7,851 nucleotides of DNA, taken from Gammaproteobacteria bacterium UBA1119 (GTDB lineage Bacteria > Pseudomonadota > Gammaproteobacteria > Pseudomonadales > Azotimanducaceae). The notes under the pieces are model-generated. The model saw only the letters and a program-made list of their open reading frames with translations, was not told the origin of the DNA and did not search any database. Each line of letters opens with the position of its first letter. Within the stretch, counting starts at the first letter, position 1. A program made the translations under genes and the position numbers. Location of the stretch: the NCBI GenBank assembly GCA_002313255.1, contig DCBA01000100.1, forward strand, positions 60,244-68,094. The letters are read 5' to 3'. This document shows positions 1 through 6,599 of the stretch, in pieces.

Positions 1-455
1 CGGCGCCGCCTAGGCCCGAACGAAACGACGTTACCTCCCGTCACCACCTGTTGTTGGGGCTGCAACGCTAGTTCCCAAGTGAGAGTGCTCGACTGCTCGC
101 GTACGAATCCTCTCACACCGTGCGAATCTCGAAGCGCGAAAATAGCGAACGCAATATAGGCTGCTCCACCCTCCGTCCATAACATGCCGACATGCGGCAC
201 ACTCTCCATCTTCGCAATACCGGAGGCGTCAAGCGCAGTACCGCGCGCCGTGATCGCATACGTTCCATACTCATCTGGAACGATCCAAATTCCCCACTCA
301 AATTGTGGTCCGGATTGAACAACAATTGAGGTATCGATAAGCAGTCCTTGATCGTCCTCTTGGATAACCAGGGTCGCTTCGAAATTGGTGCCGATGGTTT
401 CATCAGTAGGACGGTAGGATCCTCGACCCATCCACGTCCCTGGCTCAAGTATCAC
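1..455 (-). CDS. Hypothetical protein, possible lipocalin/nitrobindin-like beta-barrel (partial, C-terminus missing)
   Basis: An open frame of about 151 codons runs leftwards from a GTG at 455-453 to the window edge without a stop. The GTG overlaps the TGA stop of the upstream PPOX-family gene in the four bases GTGA (455-452). This is a classic translational-coupling arrangement and the reason for choosing this start. The next in-frame ATG, at codon 9, would lose the start of a conserved-looking segment. The protein opens with ILEPGTWMGRGSY, followed by alternating hydrophobic strands (NFEATLVI, GLLIDTSIVV, WGIWIVPDEYGTYAITA, AAYIAFAIFAL). The G-T-W-x-G-x-G start followed by a strand-rich body resembles calycin-type barrels such as nitrobindin or lipocalin-like proteins. 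That assignment is inference, and any C-terminal ligand residue lies outside the window. No signal peptide is visible, so it is probably cytoplasmic. I do not recognise a specific family. That the frame is coding is fairly secure; the function is not. Confidence 0.65.
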   Translation of the reverse strand, partial: MILEPGTWMGRGSYRPTDETIGTNFEATLVIQEDDQGLLIDTSIVVQSGPQFEWGIWIVPDEYGTYAITARGTALDASGIAKMESVPHVGMLWTEGGAAYIAFAIFALRDSHGVRGFVREQSSTLTWELALQPQQQVVTGGNVVSFGPRRR

Positions 456-964
456 TGAGACAAATTCGCGTAATGCGTACCGGGCGTGTAATAGCGTTCG
501 TGCCAGATCCCCGTTTCGGGCTCGCCGTCGAGTGGCATGCGCCATGTACGTGCCTTGGACCCGTCAAGCACCACACGGTATAGGGCGCGTTCCTGGTCGA
601 TGGTATTTTGGACATAAGCTTCTGCGGCTTCCTCGGGAATGTATCGTCCGGCGATTTTTCGGTACAAATCACGCCACTCATCATCCGCACCGAGATCATG
701 TATTAGCTCGGCACTGCCCTCGACAACGACTTTACGATAAGGCAACGCTTGTTCATCAATGCACAAACAGATCCGCGGGTCACGCCGGAGACTCTCAAAC
801 CAGTCCGACTGGGCCCTGGGCGTGAAATAGACGGAACCCGCTTCGTAAAAAAACCAGATGGGAGTCACCAACGGCGAGCCATCGTCACGAGTTACGCCGA
901 TCCGCAGAAGGATACCTGGCTCCTCCAGGAACTTGTTCCTCTCGACAAGGGTCATGATCGGCAT
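452..964 (-). CDS. PPOX-class pyridoxamine 5'-phosphate oxidase-related (flavin/F420-type split-barrel) protein
   Basis: This 170-residue protein is the usual length for the PNPOx-like split-barrel superfamily, whose members bind FMN, F420 or sometimes heme and act as small oxidoreductases. The family pattern is clear. A GSPLVTPIWFFYEAGSVYF segment (29-47) forms the first barrel strands. A typical cofactor-side stretch RAQSDWFESLRRDPRICLCID (50-70) follows, and then VVVEGSAELI (79-88). The C-terminal third (92-160) carries helix followed by strand, ending in RTWRMPLDGE. The cofactor and substrate cannot be told from sequence; an F420 or FMN role is family knowledge only. It starts 27 bases after the stop of the DUF5916 gene and overlaps the next gene by GTGA, so it is probably the second gene of a three-gene operon. 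The ATG at 964 has no clear Shine-Dalgarno sequence. A second Met at codon 4 is an alternative start that would shorten the protein by three residues. Confidence 0.88.
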   Translation of the reverse strand: MPIMTLVERNKFLEEPGILLRIGVTRDDGSPLVTPIWFFYEAGSVYFTPRAQSDWFESLRRDPRICLCIDEQALPYRKVVVEGSAELIHDLGADDEWRDLYRKIAGRYIPEEAAEAYVQNTIDQERALYRVVLDGSKARTWRMPLDGEPETGIWHERYYTPGTHYANLSQ

Positions 965-991
965 ATCAGCAATATAGCACTATGACTACGT

Positions 992-3868
992 TCACGAACC
1001 GAAGCGGTAGCGCAGTTTGACGACCAACTGTTCAGCTAAGGGATTATCAAACGTTTCCGAAAACATCGAGGCAAATCCCAGTCGATCGGTAGAGCTAGGC
1101 AACGAGGCGTTTTGGGTATACACCACGAAGAGATCCGACAACGGCGCAATTTCCCACCGATAACGTAGTTGAACGTTTAAACGCGATATCGAAAAATTCG
1201 ATCCCACGCTGACACGCGAATTCTCATCGACCGTCAAAGGAGCGCCTGGAATCAAAAGTTCGTACCGGAGATTTTCCTTCGCTCGTATGGCCACCCACTG
1301 CACCGCTAACCGCAGGTGTTGCTTTGCGCTGACGAAGTAATCGACGCCGAGAGACGGCGACCATTGGTTGGCGTCAAAAGTCGCAAAGGACGTGCCTCCA
1401 CGGTGCAAGAGCCAACCATCTTGCGTGGTGTAACGGCCATCGAGTGACATTGTGATGCGATCGGTCGGTCGCCAAACAACCGACCCGCCAAGACGGTAGC
1501 GATTCCCCTCAATATCCTCCTGCTGCCAATCTGCACGAATCATGTAGAAAAAACGTTTCGACGTATCCGAAAAGTAATCGAGATCAAAACCCAACCGATC
1601 AGAAATTCGATAGGACCCATTGCCGAAGCTATTTCGATCCTCAATACGTGACGGATAAAACTCGGCGTCGATCATCAAGCTGGTTAGGTTATGAAACGAG
1701 AGGTGCTGGCCGACACGAAGCCTCGAACTGGTATTTTCCCCGCTGATATTCCAACCACTACTTAACGAAAATCGGGTGGAACTTTGCTTCAACCACTCTA
1801 GGTCTGACCGTCGAGACCGCATGTAATAACCGATCGATTTACTGTCATTTCTTCGTAGGTAGCCGGCATCGTTGATATCAAGATGTCGATCGAAATAATC
1901 AAGCGAGAGGCTGTGCGAGATTCCCTGCCTCGGGTAATAGCGGATATCAGCGAATCCACCATACCCTTGCGACGTATCCGCCACGTCCGATGTGATCGCT
2001 TGAACGTCAACGTTCCAAGTACCATTTTTCGTGAGGTAATGAGCATCCAAGGCGTGGACATGAGCATCTTGACTTCGATGCAACACCGCCGTTGTCATAT
2101 AGCCAACGGCGCGATAGCCGCCCCCGCTATTTTCGTAGATTGCCCGAAAAGCACCAAAGTCCCTTCCTTCTTGTTCGATCGAAACGAACTCCGAGGCCCG
2201 CAAACCAACAAAATCGGAGTCTGATTCCATCGCTCCCAGTACGCCGTATCTAAATCGACCGCTCTGCCCGATCATCTTTATCGCGCCAAGTAACTCTGTC
2301 GGTTGGTTGAACCCTGCATAATCGACTTGAACCCCTTCCGGGATTGTCGGTCGGATTGGTGGACCGCCAATCCGACGCGTATGCAACAGTTTTAGTTGTC
2401 CGTACGAACCGTATGAACTCGATCGCGAGCTCGTGGTAAATATCTCCTGTCCTTCCTGAAAAAAAAGTCGTTTTTCTGGATAAAACGATTCAAACGCAGT
2501 GAGGTTAACAATCACCGCATCGGCCTCGACGTTGCCAAAATCAGGAGTTGCCGTTGCGGTGACCTGAAAATTGGACGAAGGACGCCAAAATATATCTGCA
2601 CCGATTTTGTGGTCGTTAGATCCGTCGAGGTTGTCGTAAGTGGAGGAGAAGTAGGGGTATAGACTGTATTCCTGACGCGGGTCGACTCCCTCCATCAGCA
2701 ACGGCTGGAATGCCGAAAGAAATTGCGGTTTTGTATACGGTAGTCCAGGCCAACTGTAGCTCTCGTTTAGATATGCCACCTTGCGCCCCGCATAGATCCC
2801 GATAACCCGTTCGTCCCTGCTTCTAGGCATCGTCAACAACGACCAAGGAATATGAAGCTCGGCAATCCAACCATCCTCCGTGCGGGAGGAAGCGCCATAC
2901 CAAGCTCCATCCCAGTCACGGCTGAACTGACGTTCCGGAAGGATCGTTCCGTCGGAAATACTGTCGCCCAAGTTCAACTGAAAGAAAAATCCGTAACGAC
3001 CCTCACCCGACGTATCAAGGTGTAGCGAAAAATAGTCGCGGTTGAGTTCACCTTGGTCCCGAGATGAAAGCCGTTCAACCAGGGTCGAGGGATCTTGTTC
3101 CATCAAGGCAGCCAGATAAAGGCCACGGTCCGTATAGAAGATGCGAACGATTGTAGCGAGCGGTGCGGGCACCATCGTGTCAGGTGAGGTGACAACGAAC
3201 GCGCCTAGGTCCGGAAGGTTACCCCAGATTTTTTCTTCAAGTTTTCCATCAATCGTTACCGATTCCCCAGACTCCAATCGAACAAGCGTAATCTCTGTCC
3301 CATCCTTCACTCGCAACGAGACGGGGCCCTCGTTAGGGCCCCGCGGAGTTCGCTGTAATCGTGCATCACGTCTGAGCTTATGTAGTTTGTAGTTCGAAGG
3401 TGGCTTCACCTGCTCCGGAGCGACATCGGTGTTGTTGGTACTTTCCTCACCCCGCGACGGCACAGCGACTTCGCGGGCCGTTGGTACCCGTCGAGTCGAA
3501 ACGGCTCCGGGTGTTCCACTTGCCATCGATTTTTTTGCATTCAATCGGGTATTTACATCGCCGTTGCGACTCGCCATCGCCGAATCTTCCATCACCCATA
3601 CGCCCTTAAAGCCAAGAGCCCGGGCCCTCTCTAAGAATCCTGCAGCATCGTCACGAGTCCGATACGGACCGGCAACGACGCGATAAAAGTAGCCGCCTTG
3701 CGTCTGGGTGCCTTTCACCAAAAGGTCAATCTTAAAGGCTTCAATAGCTTCCGCCCGAGCTTTCTCGGCACGGGCGCTCGTACTAAAGCTCGCTAAGTTG
3801 ACCCACAAGTCCGCTAAGCTTGCGTTGGAGATCATGAGGAGTAGTGCTAATAAGGCAGGTCGAAACAT
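992..3868 (-). CDS. SPOR domain / CBM9-like / DUF5916 outer-membrane beta-barrel protein
   Basis: This is a 958-residue exported protein. Residues 1-19 form a signal peptide (MFRPALLALLLMISNASLA), probably cleaved before DLWVNL. Residues 20-95 match a SPOR fold: paired segments WVNLASFST and YFYRVVAGPYRTRDDA, then an ALGFKGVWV end. SPOR domains bind glycan strands of denuded peptidoglycan. Residues 96-190 are a charged, low-complexity linker. Residues 195-400 resemble the CBM9-like domain that precedes DUF5916 (VTIDGKLEEKIWGNLP, DYFSLHLDTSGEGRYGF, DGWIAELHIPWSLL). The DUF5916 hallmark is at 441-477 (TPDFGNVEAD, NLTAFESFYPEKRLFFQEGQ). The rest is a long series of amphipathic, aromatic-rich strands, as in an outer-membrane barrel. 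It ends in LRYRFGS, so the usual terminal aromatic sits two residues inside the end. The function of DUF5916 proteins is unknown; surface glycan binding or transport is a guess. The ATG at 3868 has only a weak AAGG upstream. It probably heads an operon with the two genes to its left. Confidence 0.9.
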   Translation of the reverse strand: MFRPALLALLLMISNASLADLWVNLASFSTSARAEKARAEAIEAFKIDLLVKGTQTQGGYFYRVVAGPYRTRDDAAGFLERARALGFKGVWVMEDSAMASRNGDVNTRLNAKKSMASGTPGAVSTRRVPTAREVAVPSRGEESTNNTDVAPEQVKPPSNYKLHKLRRDARLQRTPRGPNEGPVSLRVKDGTEITLVRLESGESVTIDGKLEEKIWGNLPDLGAFVVTSPDTMVPAPLATIVRIFYTDRGLYLAALMEQDPSTLVERLSSRDQGELNRDYFSLHLDTSGEGRYGFFFQLNLGDSISDGTILPERQFSRDWDGAWYGASSRTEDGWIAELHIPWSLLTMPRSRDERVIGIYAGRKVAYLNESYSWPGLPYTKPQFLSAFQPLLMEGVDPRQEYSLYPYFSSTYDNLDGSNDHKIGADIFWRPSSNFQVTATATPDFGNVEADAVIVNLTAFESFYPEKRLFFQEGQEIFTTSSRSSSYGSYGQLKLLHTRRIGGPPIRPTIPEGVQVDYAGFNQPTELLGAIKMIGQSGRFRYGVLGAMESDSDFVGLRASEFVSIEQEGRDFGAFRAIYENSGGGYRAVGYMTTAVLHRSQDAHVHALDAHYLTKNGTWNVDVQAITSDVADTSQGYGGFADIRYYPRQGISHSLSLDYFDRHLDINDAGYLRRNDSKSIGYYMRSRRSDLEWLKQSSTRFSLSSGWNISGENTSSRLRVGQHLSFHNLTSLMIDAEFYPSRIEDRNSFGNGSYRISDRLGFDLDYFSDTSKRFFYMIRADWQQEDIEGNRYRLGGSVVWRPTDRITMSLDGRYTTQDGWLLHRGGTSFATFDANQWSPSLGVDYFVSAKQHLRLAVQWVAIRAKENLRYELLIPGAPLTVDENSRVSVGSNFSISRLNVQLRYRWEIAPLSDLFVVYTQNASLPSSTDRLGFASMFSETFDNPLAEQLVVKLRYRFGS

Positions 3869-3995
3869 CTAGGACCTTGCACCGCGGACAAAGGAGCATC
3901 TTACACCGGATCCAAGTTCTCCCCCAGAGAAAGACAGCGATTATTGGAACGACCGCTCAATCCTCAGTTTCGCCAATACCTGCTTAACCTTTCCT

Positions 3996-4004
3996 TGCTA
4001 AAAT
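3996..4004 (+). promoter_or_regulatory. Possible extended -10 promoter for tRNA-Arg
   Basis: TGCTAAAAT contains a TG extended -10 motif and a TAAAAT hexamer (3999-4004, five of six matches to TATAAT). It lies 11 bases before the first base of the tRNA, which would give a leader of a few bases. No good -35 hexamer is visible at 16-18 bases upstream, so recognition would rest on the extended -10. This is a pattern match only. Confidence 0.35.
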
Positions 4005-4015
4005 CGTTAAACCTC

Positions 4016-4092
4016 GCGCCCGTGGCCAAATTGGATAAGGCACCAGTCTACGAAACTGGGGATTACAGGTTCGAATCCTGTCGGGCGCGCCA
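4016..4092 (+). tRNA. tRNA-Arg (anticodon ACG), CCA encoded
   Basis: A full cloverleaf can be folded by hand. The acceptor stem GCGCCCG (4016-4022) pairs with CGGGCGC (4082-4088), with discriminator G4089 and an encoded CCA (4090-4092). The D stem is GCC/GGC (4025-4027 with 4039-4041) and the loop carries the conserved GG. The anticodon stem CCAGT/ACTGG (4043-4047 with 4055-4059) encloses loop CTACGAA, giving anticodon ACG at 4050-4052. The variable loop is five bases (4060-4064). The T stem ACAGG/CCTGT (4065-4069 with 4077-4081) encloses the canonical TTCGAAT loop. In bacteria A34 of tRNA-Arg(ACG) is converted to inosine by TadA, so this tRNA reads CGU, CGC and CGA. It stands alone between oppositely oriented protein genes. 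No integrase or repeated copy of its 3' end was seen, so nothing marks it as a used attachment site. Confidence 0.96.
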
Positions 4093-4195
4093 TACCGGAC
4101 TTCGAGCAAAAACTCCCGACTTATCGAAGAATTTCACGATTATTCACTCACGAGTTCGGGGATGACTAACAATATGTTCGTGGGTACGTCGATCT
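4093..4195. other. Intergenic region between convergent tRNA-Arg and dioxygenase genes
   Basis: These 103 bases separate the 3' ends of the tRNA and the dioxygenase gene, where a bidirectional terminator would be expected. Only weak inverted repeats are present. CTTCGA/TCGAAG (4100-4105 with 4124-4129) has an 18-base loop. ACTCACGA/TCGTGGGT (4146-4153 with 4178-4185) has one wobble pair and a 24-base loop. Neither is GC-rich or followed by a T run, so I do not call a terminator. Confidence 0.5.
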
Positions 4196-5407
4196 TTAAT
4201 AAGAGGCCTTGTCTTGTTGACGAGCGTGCAGCGTCGCCGTTAATTCCCGATCGGCACCAATCGCGTATTGTCCGCCCGGTCCAATAAACTGATGCACCAT
4301 TAAACGTTCTACTTCGATACGTTCGCGTTCGTTTAGCTCCTTATAGACATCACTCGCTAAGAACGCTTTATAAGAATGGCTCGTGTCATTTTTAGGCATC
4401 ACGTACATCGGTGTTATCGCCATTAAGAGCGCCGCCCGTTTTTGATCGGTCCGATTCACGCCAGCGCGATGCCATGTTCGTGAATCGTACAGAATGATAC
4501 TTCCGCCCGGAGCTTCAATTATGTCAGCCTCCGGACCCGTGTATGGCAGCCCGTGAGTTTCCCGATACCCCTCTTGGTAATGATCTGACGCCACGCCCCA
4601 TTCCTTCGGCGGCCCTTGGTCCAGTGCGTGTGATCCTAACTTGAATGCCGTTGCACCACCCACTTTGGTGAATGGCGAAACGCATACGTTACGTTGAACC
4701 CCCAACACGGTTTCTCCAGAAGGCGTGGGAACCTGACCGCGCGCAGGCACGCCCCAATGGTACGGATAGTCGGAATGCCAACCCTGAACGATGCGCTTGT
4801 CATCGTCCCGGTCAAGAATGGCCAACCCGGGGGGGTGTGCAACACGAACATCGTCGATCTGCATGTACTGTCGAATGAGCCACAGCGAAACCGGCTCCGC
4901 CATGGTCCTCGCGATTGCTGGGCTCTGGCTAAATGGATTGTTCGACCGATCAAACTTCAGATGGGCGAACCGATCCGTACATGCCACTTTCTCTAGCGCT
5001 TCGACAAGATCTGGAGACAAGATACTGGTCGCACAAACCCAACCATTCTCGCGGAAAAATTCGAGATATTCGGAAGGTAGTCTCTCGGGTCCGTGCGAAA
5101 CGTTGTACGGCGCGCTTTTGCTGGTTGGCTGACCAAGACAATCGAGTGTATTTCCCTCCAAGGCTAACTGACAGACGTTTGCGTCAGGCGATTTTTTGAC
5201 GATCTCAATGTCAGCAATCGCGTGCTGGAATGTCCCAGCATCCGTTTCATCCCACATGACTCGATCATTGGCGTAGGGAAACGTGGCGGTGAACCCCTCT
5301 TGATCGACACCCAGATAATTACCGTTGGGTGCCACCAGTAACGTGTAATGGTGATCGGCTGCCGGAACTTTGAGGACCCGTTCCTGAAATATCTCCGTAT
5401 CAGTCAT
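4196..5407 (-). CDS. Phytanoyl-CoA dioxygenase (PhyH) family Fe(II)/2-oxoglutarate oxygenase
   Basis: This 403-residue cytoplasmic enzyme belongs to the family that hydroxylates substrates using O2 and 2-oxoglutarate. The iron-binding facial triad is visible: H211-x-D213 in QGWHSDYPYHWG, and the distal His313 in YDSRTWHRAGVN. Arg324 in DQKRAALL is the likely 2-oxoglutarate carboxylate ligand. The PhyH domain begins near residue 110 (LPSEYLEFFRENGWV) with the usual first helix-strand pattern and ends near 335. Residues 1-105 are an extra N-terminal region, apparently strand-rich (YTLLVAPNGNYLGV, FTATFPYANDRVMWDE, CQLALEGNTLDCLG), that I cannot assign. The substrate is unknown; PhyH relatives act on acyl-CoAs and also on small metabolites. 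The gene lies 86 bases after a crotonase-family gene on the same strand, so co-transcription is likely. The ATG at 5407 has a weak ribosome site (GAGGA about 12 bases upstream), which leaves the start less certain than the domain. Confidence 0.9.
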   Translation of the reverse strand: MTDTEIFQERVLKVPAADHHYTLLVAPNGNYLGVDQEGFTATFPYANDRVMWDETDAGTFQHAIADIEIVKKSPDANVCQLALEGNTLDCLGQPTSKSAPYNVSHGPERLPSEYLEFFRENGWVCATSILSPDLVEALEKVACTDRFAHLKFDRSNNPFSQSPAIARTMAEPVSLWLIRQYMQIDDVRVAHPPGLAILDRDDDKRIVQGWHSDYPYHWGVPARGQVPTPSGETVLGVQRNVCVSPFTKVGGATAFKLGSHALDQGPPKEWGVASDHYQEGYRETHGLPYTGPEADIIEAPGGSIILYDSRTWHRAGVNRTDQKRAALLMAITPMYVMPKNDTSHSYKAFLASDVYKELNERERIEVERLMVHQFIGPGGQYAIGADRELTATLHARQQDKASY

Positions 5408-5493
5408 TGTTCCAGTTAGTCCTCAAGGGAAACCGTCCCCATTTATGCCTCAGATACCTATCGAACCCCGCATCGATCCATACATAATTCGAT

Positions 5494-6429
5494 TTAACGG
5501 CTGTAATCGCTGTCACCTGGCTGCGTTTTTTTCTCTTCAGTTCCTGCGATTGGGCGATCTTTAGGTGCCGAATCGTAGGCTCCCCGAAAATCACGGAAGG
5601 GACCATCGCGCCATTCCAAAGCTGCCTTAAGACCACCTTCTCTAACCCTACGACCAAATTCCCCTGCGGCGGGGCGATGCTTTGACATCGCCTCGACATC
5701 CGTTCCCGACATGAGACCCGTTCGAATTCCCATGATCTCGAGCTGACGATTGACTGCGCGCTTGTTGTAATTCAGCAGATCGTTATCGATATGGCCGAGC
5801 CGTCGGGCAAACCGAATCACCGTCTCATCAAGTTCCTCCTTAGGAAGCGCATAGTTTGCCCAACCCAGGTCCGCCATCTCCTTCCCGCTAAACGAGTCGC
5901 CCGTATAAGCAAATTCGCGGGCTTTAGTCACTGGTAACAGCCATGGGGCCCACATCATGTCCATGGTCCCCATTGCACGAACAGGCGGATAACCAATCTG
6001 CGTGTCCTCGGCAACGAACCTGAAATCACACATGGATGCCAGTTCGGTTCCCCCGGCGAGGCAATATCCATGGATCTGACAAATGACGGGCTTCGCAAGT
6101 TCCCATATCAGCCAGTGACCCATGACAGCGTGTCGTGACCAGTCGTAATGTTGCGGGTGCGTTGAGCCGGTGTCGGGCATACCCGATCTGTCACTGACGT
6201 AGTCGCTCTCCTCATCAGGGTTTGGGGCGAGGTCATAGCCCGCTGAAAATGCGCGACCCGCGCCTTTCAAGATAATGACGCCGATTTCCGTATCCGCCTC
6301 AGCATCTCGCAACGCGTCGTATACCTCGCCACGAAGTGCATGGCTCAGAGGGTTGAGTTTCTCCGGGCGGTTGAGCGTAATGAACGCGAGACGTTCGTCC
6401 TTCTCATAAATAATGTTGTTGTAGCTCAT
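5494..6429 (-). CDS. Enoyl-CoA hydratase/isomerase (crotonase) family protein
   Basis: This 311-residue protein is somewhat longer than the roughly 260-residue crotonase norm, owing to an extra loop (about 69-98) and a hydrophilic C-terminal tail. The crotonase signatures are FITLNRPEKLNPLS (16-29), the first oxyanion-hole segment GAGRAFSAGYDL (56-67) and the second, GYCLAGGTELASMCD (121-135). The fold stabilises an enolate of a CoA thioester. Glu129 in GGTEL sits where the first catalytic Glu of rat mitochondrial hydratase lies (Glu144). The second catalytic Glu (Glu164, in QPEI) is replaced by Pro149 in GYPPVRAMG. Classical hydration of trans-2-enoyl-CoA is therefore uncertain, and isomerase, hydrolase or other crotonase chemistry is possible. 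The start at 6429 is fixed by a strong AGGAGG five bases upstream. It is the first gene of a likely two-gene unit with the dioxygenase and is transcribed divergently from the dienelactone hydrolase homologue. Confidence 0.92.
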   Translation of the reverse strand: MSYNNIIYEKDERLAFITLNRPEKLNPLSHALRGEVYDALRDAEADTEIGVIILKGAGRAFSAGYDLAPNPDEESDYVSDRSGMPDTGSTHPQHYDWSRHAVMGHWLIWELAKPVICQIHGYCLAGGTELASMCDFRFVAEDTQIGYPPVRAMGTMDMMWAPWLLPVTKAREFAYTGDSFSGKEMADLGWANYALPKEELDETVIRFARRLGHIDNDLLNYNKRAVNRQLEIMGIRTGLMSGTDVEAMSKHRPAAGEFGRRVREGGLKAALEWRDGPFRDFRGAYDSAPKDRPIAGTEEKKTQPGDSDYSR

Positions 6430-6434
6430 CGCAA

Positions 6435-6440
6435 CCTCCT
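6435..6440 (-). promoter_or_regulatory. Strong ribosome binding site of the crotonase-family gene
   Basis: On the minus strand AAGGAGG is followed by TTGCG and then ATG. This perfect Shine-Dalgarno core, five bases before the start, fixes the start at 6429. It is the best ribosome site in the window. Confidence 0.85.
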
Positions 6441-6458
6441 TGGATTAGCAGCCACCAA

Positions 6459-6464
6459 ATTGTA
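6459..6464 (-). promoter_or_regulatory. Candidate -10 box upstream of the crotonase-family gene
   Basis: The minus strand reads TACAAT (five of six matches to TATAAT) 29 bases before the start codon. This would give a leader of about 20 bases carrying the strong ribosome site. No convincing -35 hexamer is seen at the usual spacing, so this is only a candidate. Confidence 0.3.
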
Positions 6465-6477
6465 TGAACCTATCGAC

Positions 6478-6489
6478 CATGCATGTACA
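6478..6489. promoter_or_regulatory. Overlapping palindromes CATGCATG and TGTACA in a divergent intergenic region
   Basis: CATGCATG (6478-6485) is a perfect eight-base palindrome that overlaps TGTACA (6484-6489). They lie in the 170-base gap between divergent genes (6430-6599), just upstream of the candidate minus-strand -10 box. The position would suit an operator, but short palindromes arise by chance and no regulator gene is nearby. Confidence 0.2.
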
Positions 6490-6599
6490 CCATAATTTTC
6501 GCAATACACCCAAGCCGCCTTTTATCTCTTCAAACTTTCCACCTCAATGTGACCACTTGCGGTACATTTCATCTGACGAACACGCGAAAAAAGATCACG

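Noticed and set aside
113..448. Minus-strand 111-codon frame starting with ATG at 448
   Set aside because: It overlaps in another frame the longer frame beginning at GTG 455, which has the GTGA overlap with its upstream gene, strand-like hydrophobic patterning and no stop to the window edge. The 111-codon reading is Arg/Ser-rich and protein-unlike.
1883..2224. 113-codon plus-strand open frame antisense to the DUF5916 barrel
   Set aside because: It is embedded in a secure coding region, has no ribosome site and resembles no family. It is most simply a chance complement of barrel codons.
4016..4092. tRNA-Arg as an integration site for a mobile element
   Set aside because: There is no integrase, no duplicated tRNA 3' end and no change in gene character on either side within the window.
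3944..4165. Plus-strand 73-codon open frame
   Set aside because: It spans the whole tRNA-Arg gene, and its middle is simply the translated tRNA.
4100..4185. Inverted repeats after tRNA-Arg as a terminator
   Set aside because: The stems are six to eight pairs with 18-24 base loops, AT-rich or wobble-containing, and no T run follows on either strand.
4636..5141. Several open frames of 63-113 codons on both strands inside the dioxygenase gene
   Set aside because: All overlap the PhyH coding sequence, which contains the intact iron and 2-oxoglutarate motifs. Their compositions are Arg/Ser/Cys-rich, as expected for out-of-frame readings.
6483..6599. Upstream extension of the dienelactone hydrolase homologue to an ATG at 6483
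   Set aside because: The 39 extra residues resemble neither the family nor a clean signal peptide. They would also cover most of the divergent regulatory region. ATG 6600 fits the family N-terminus better.
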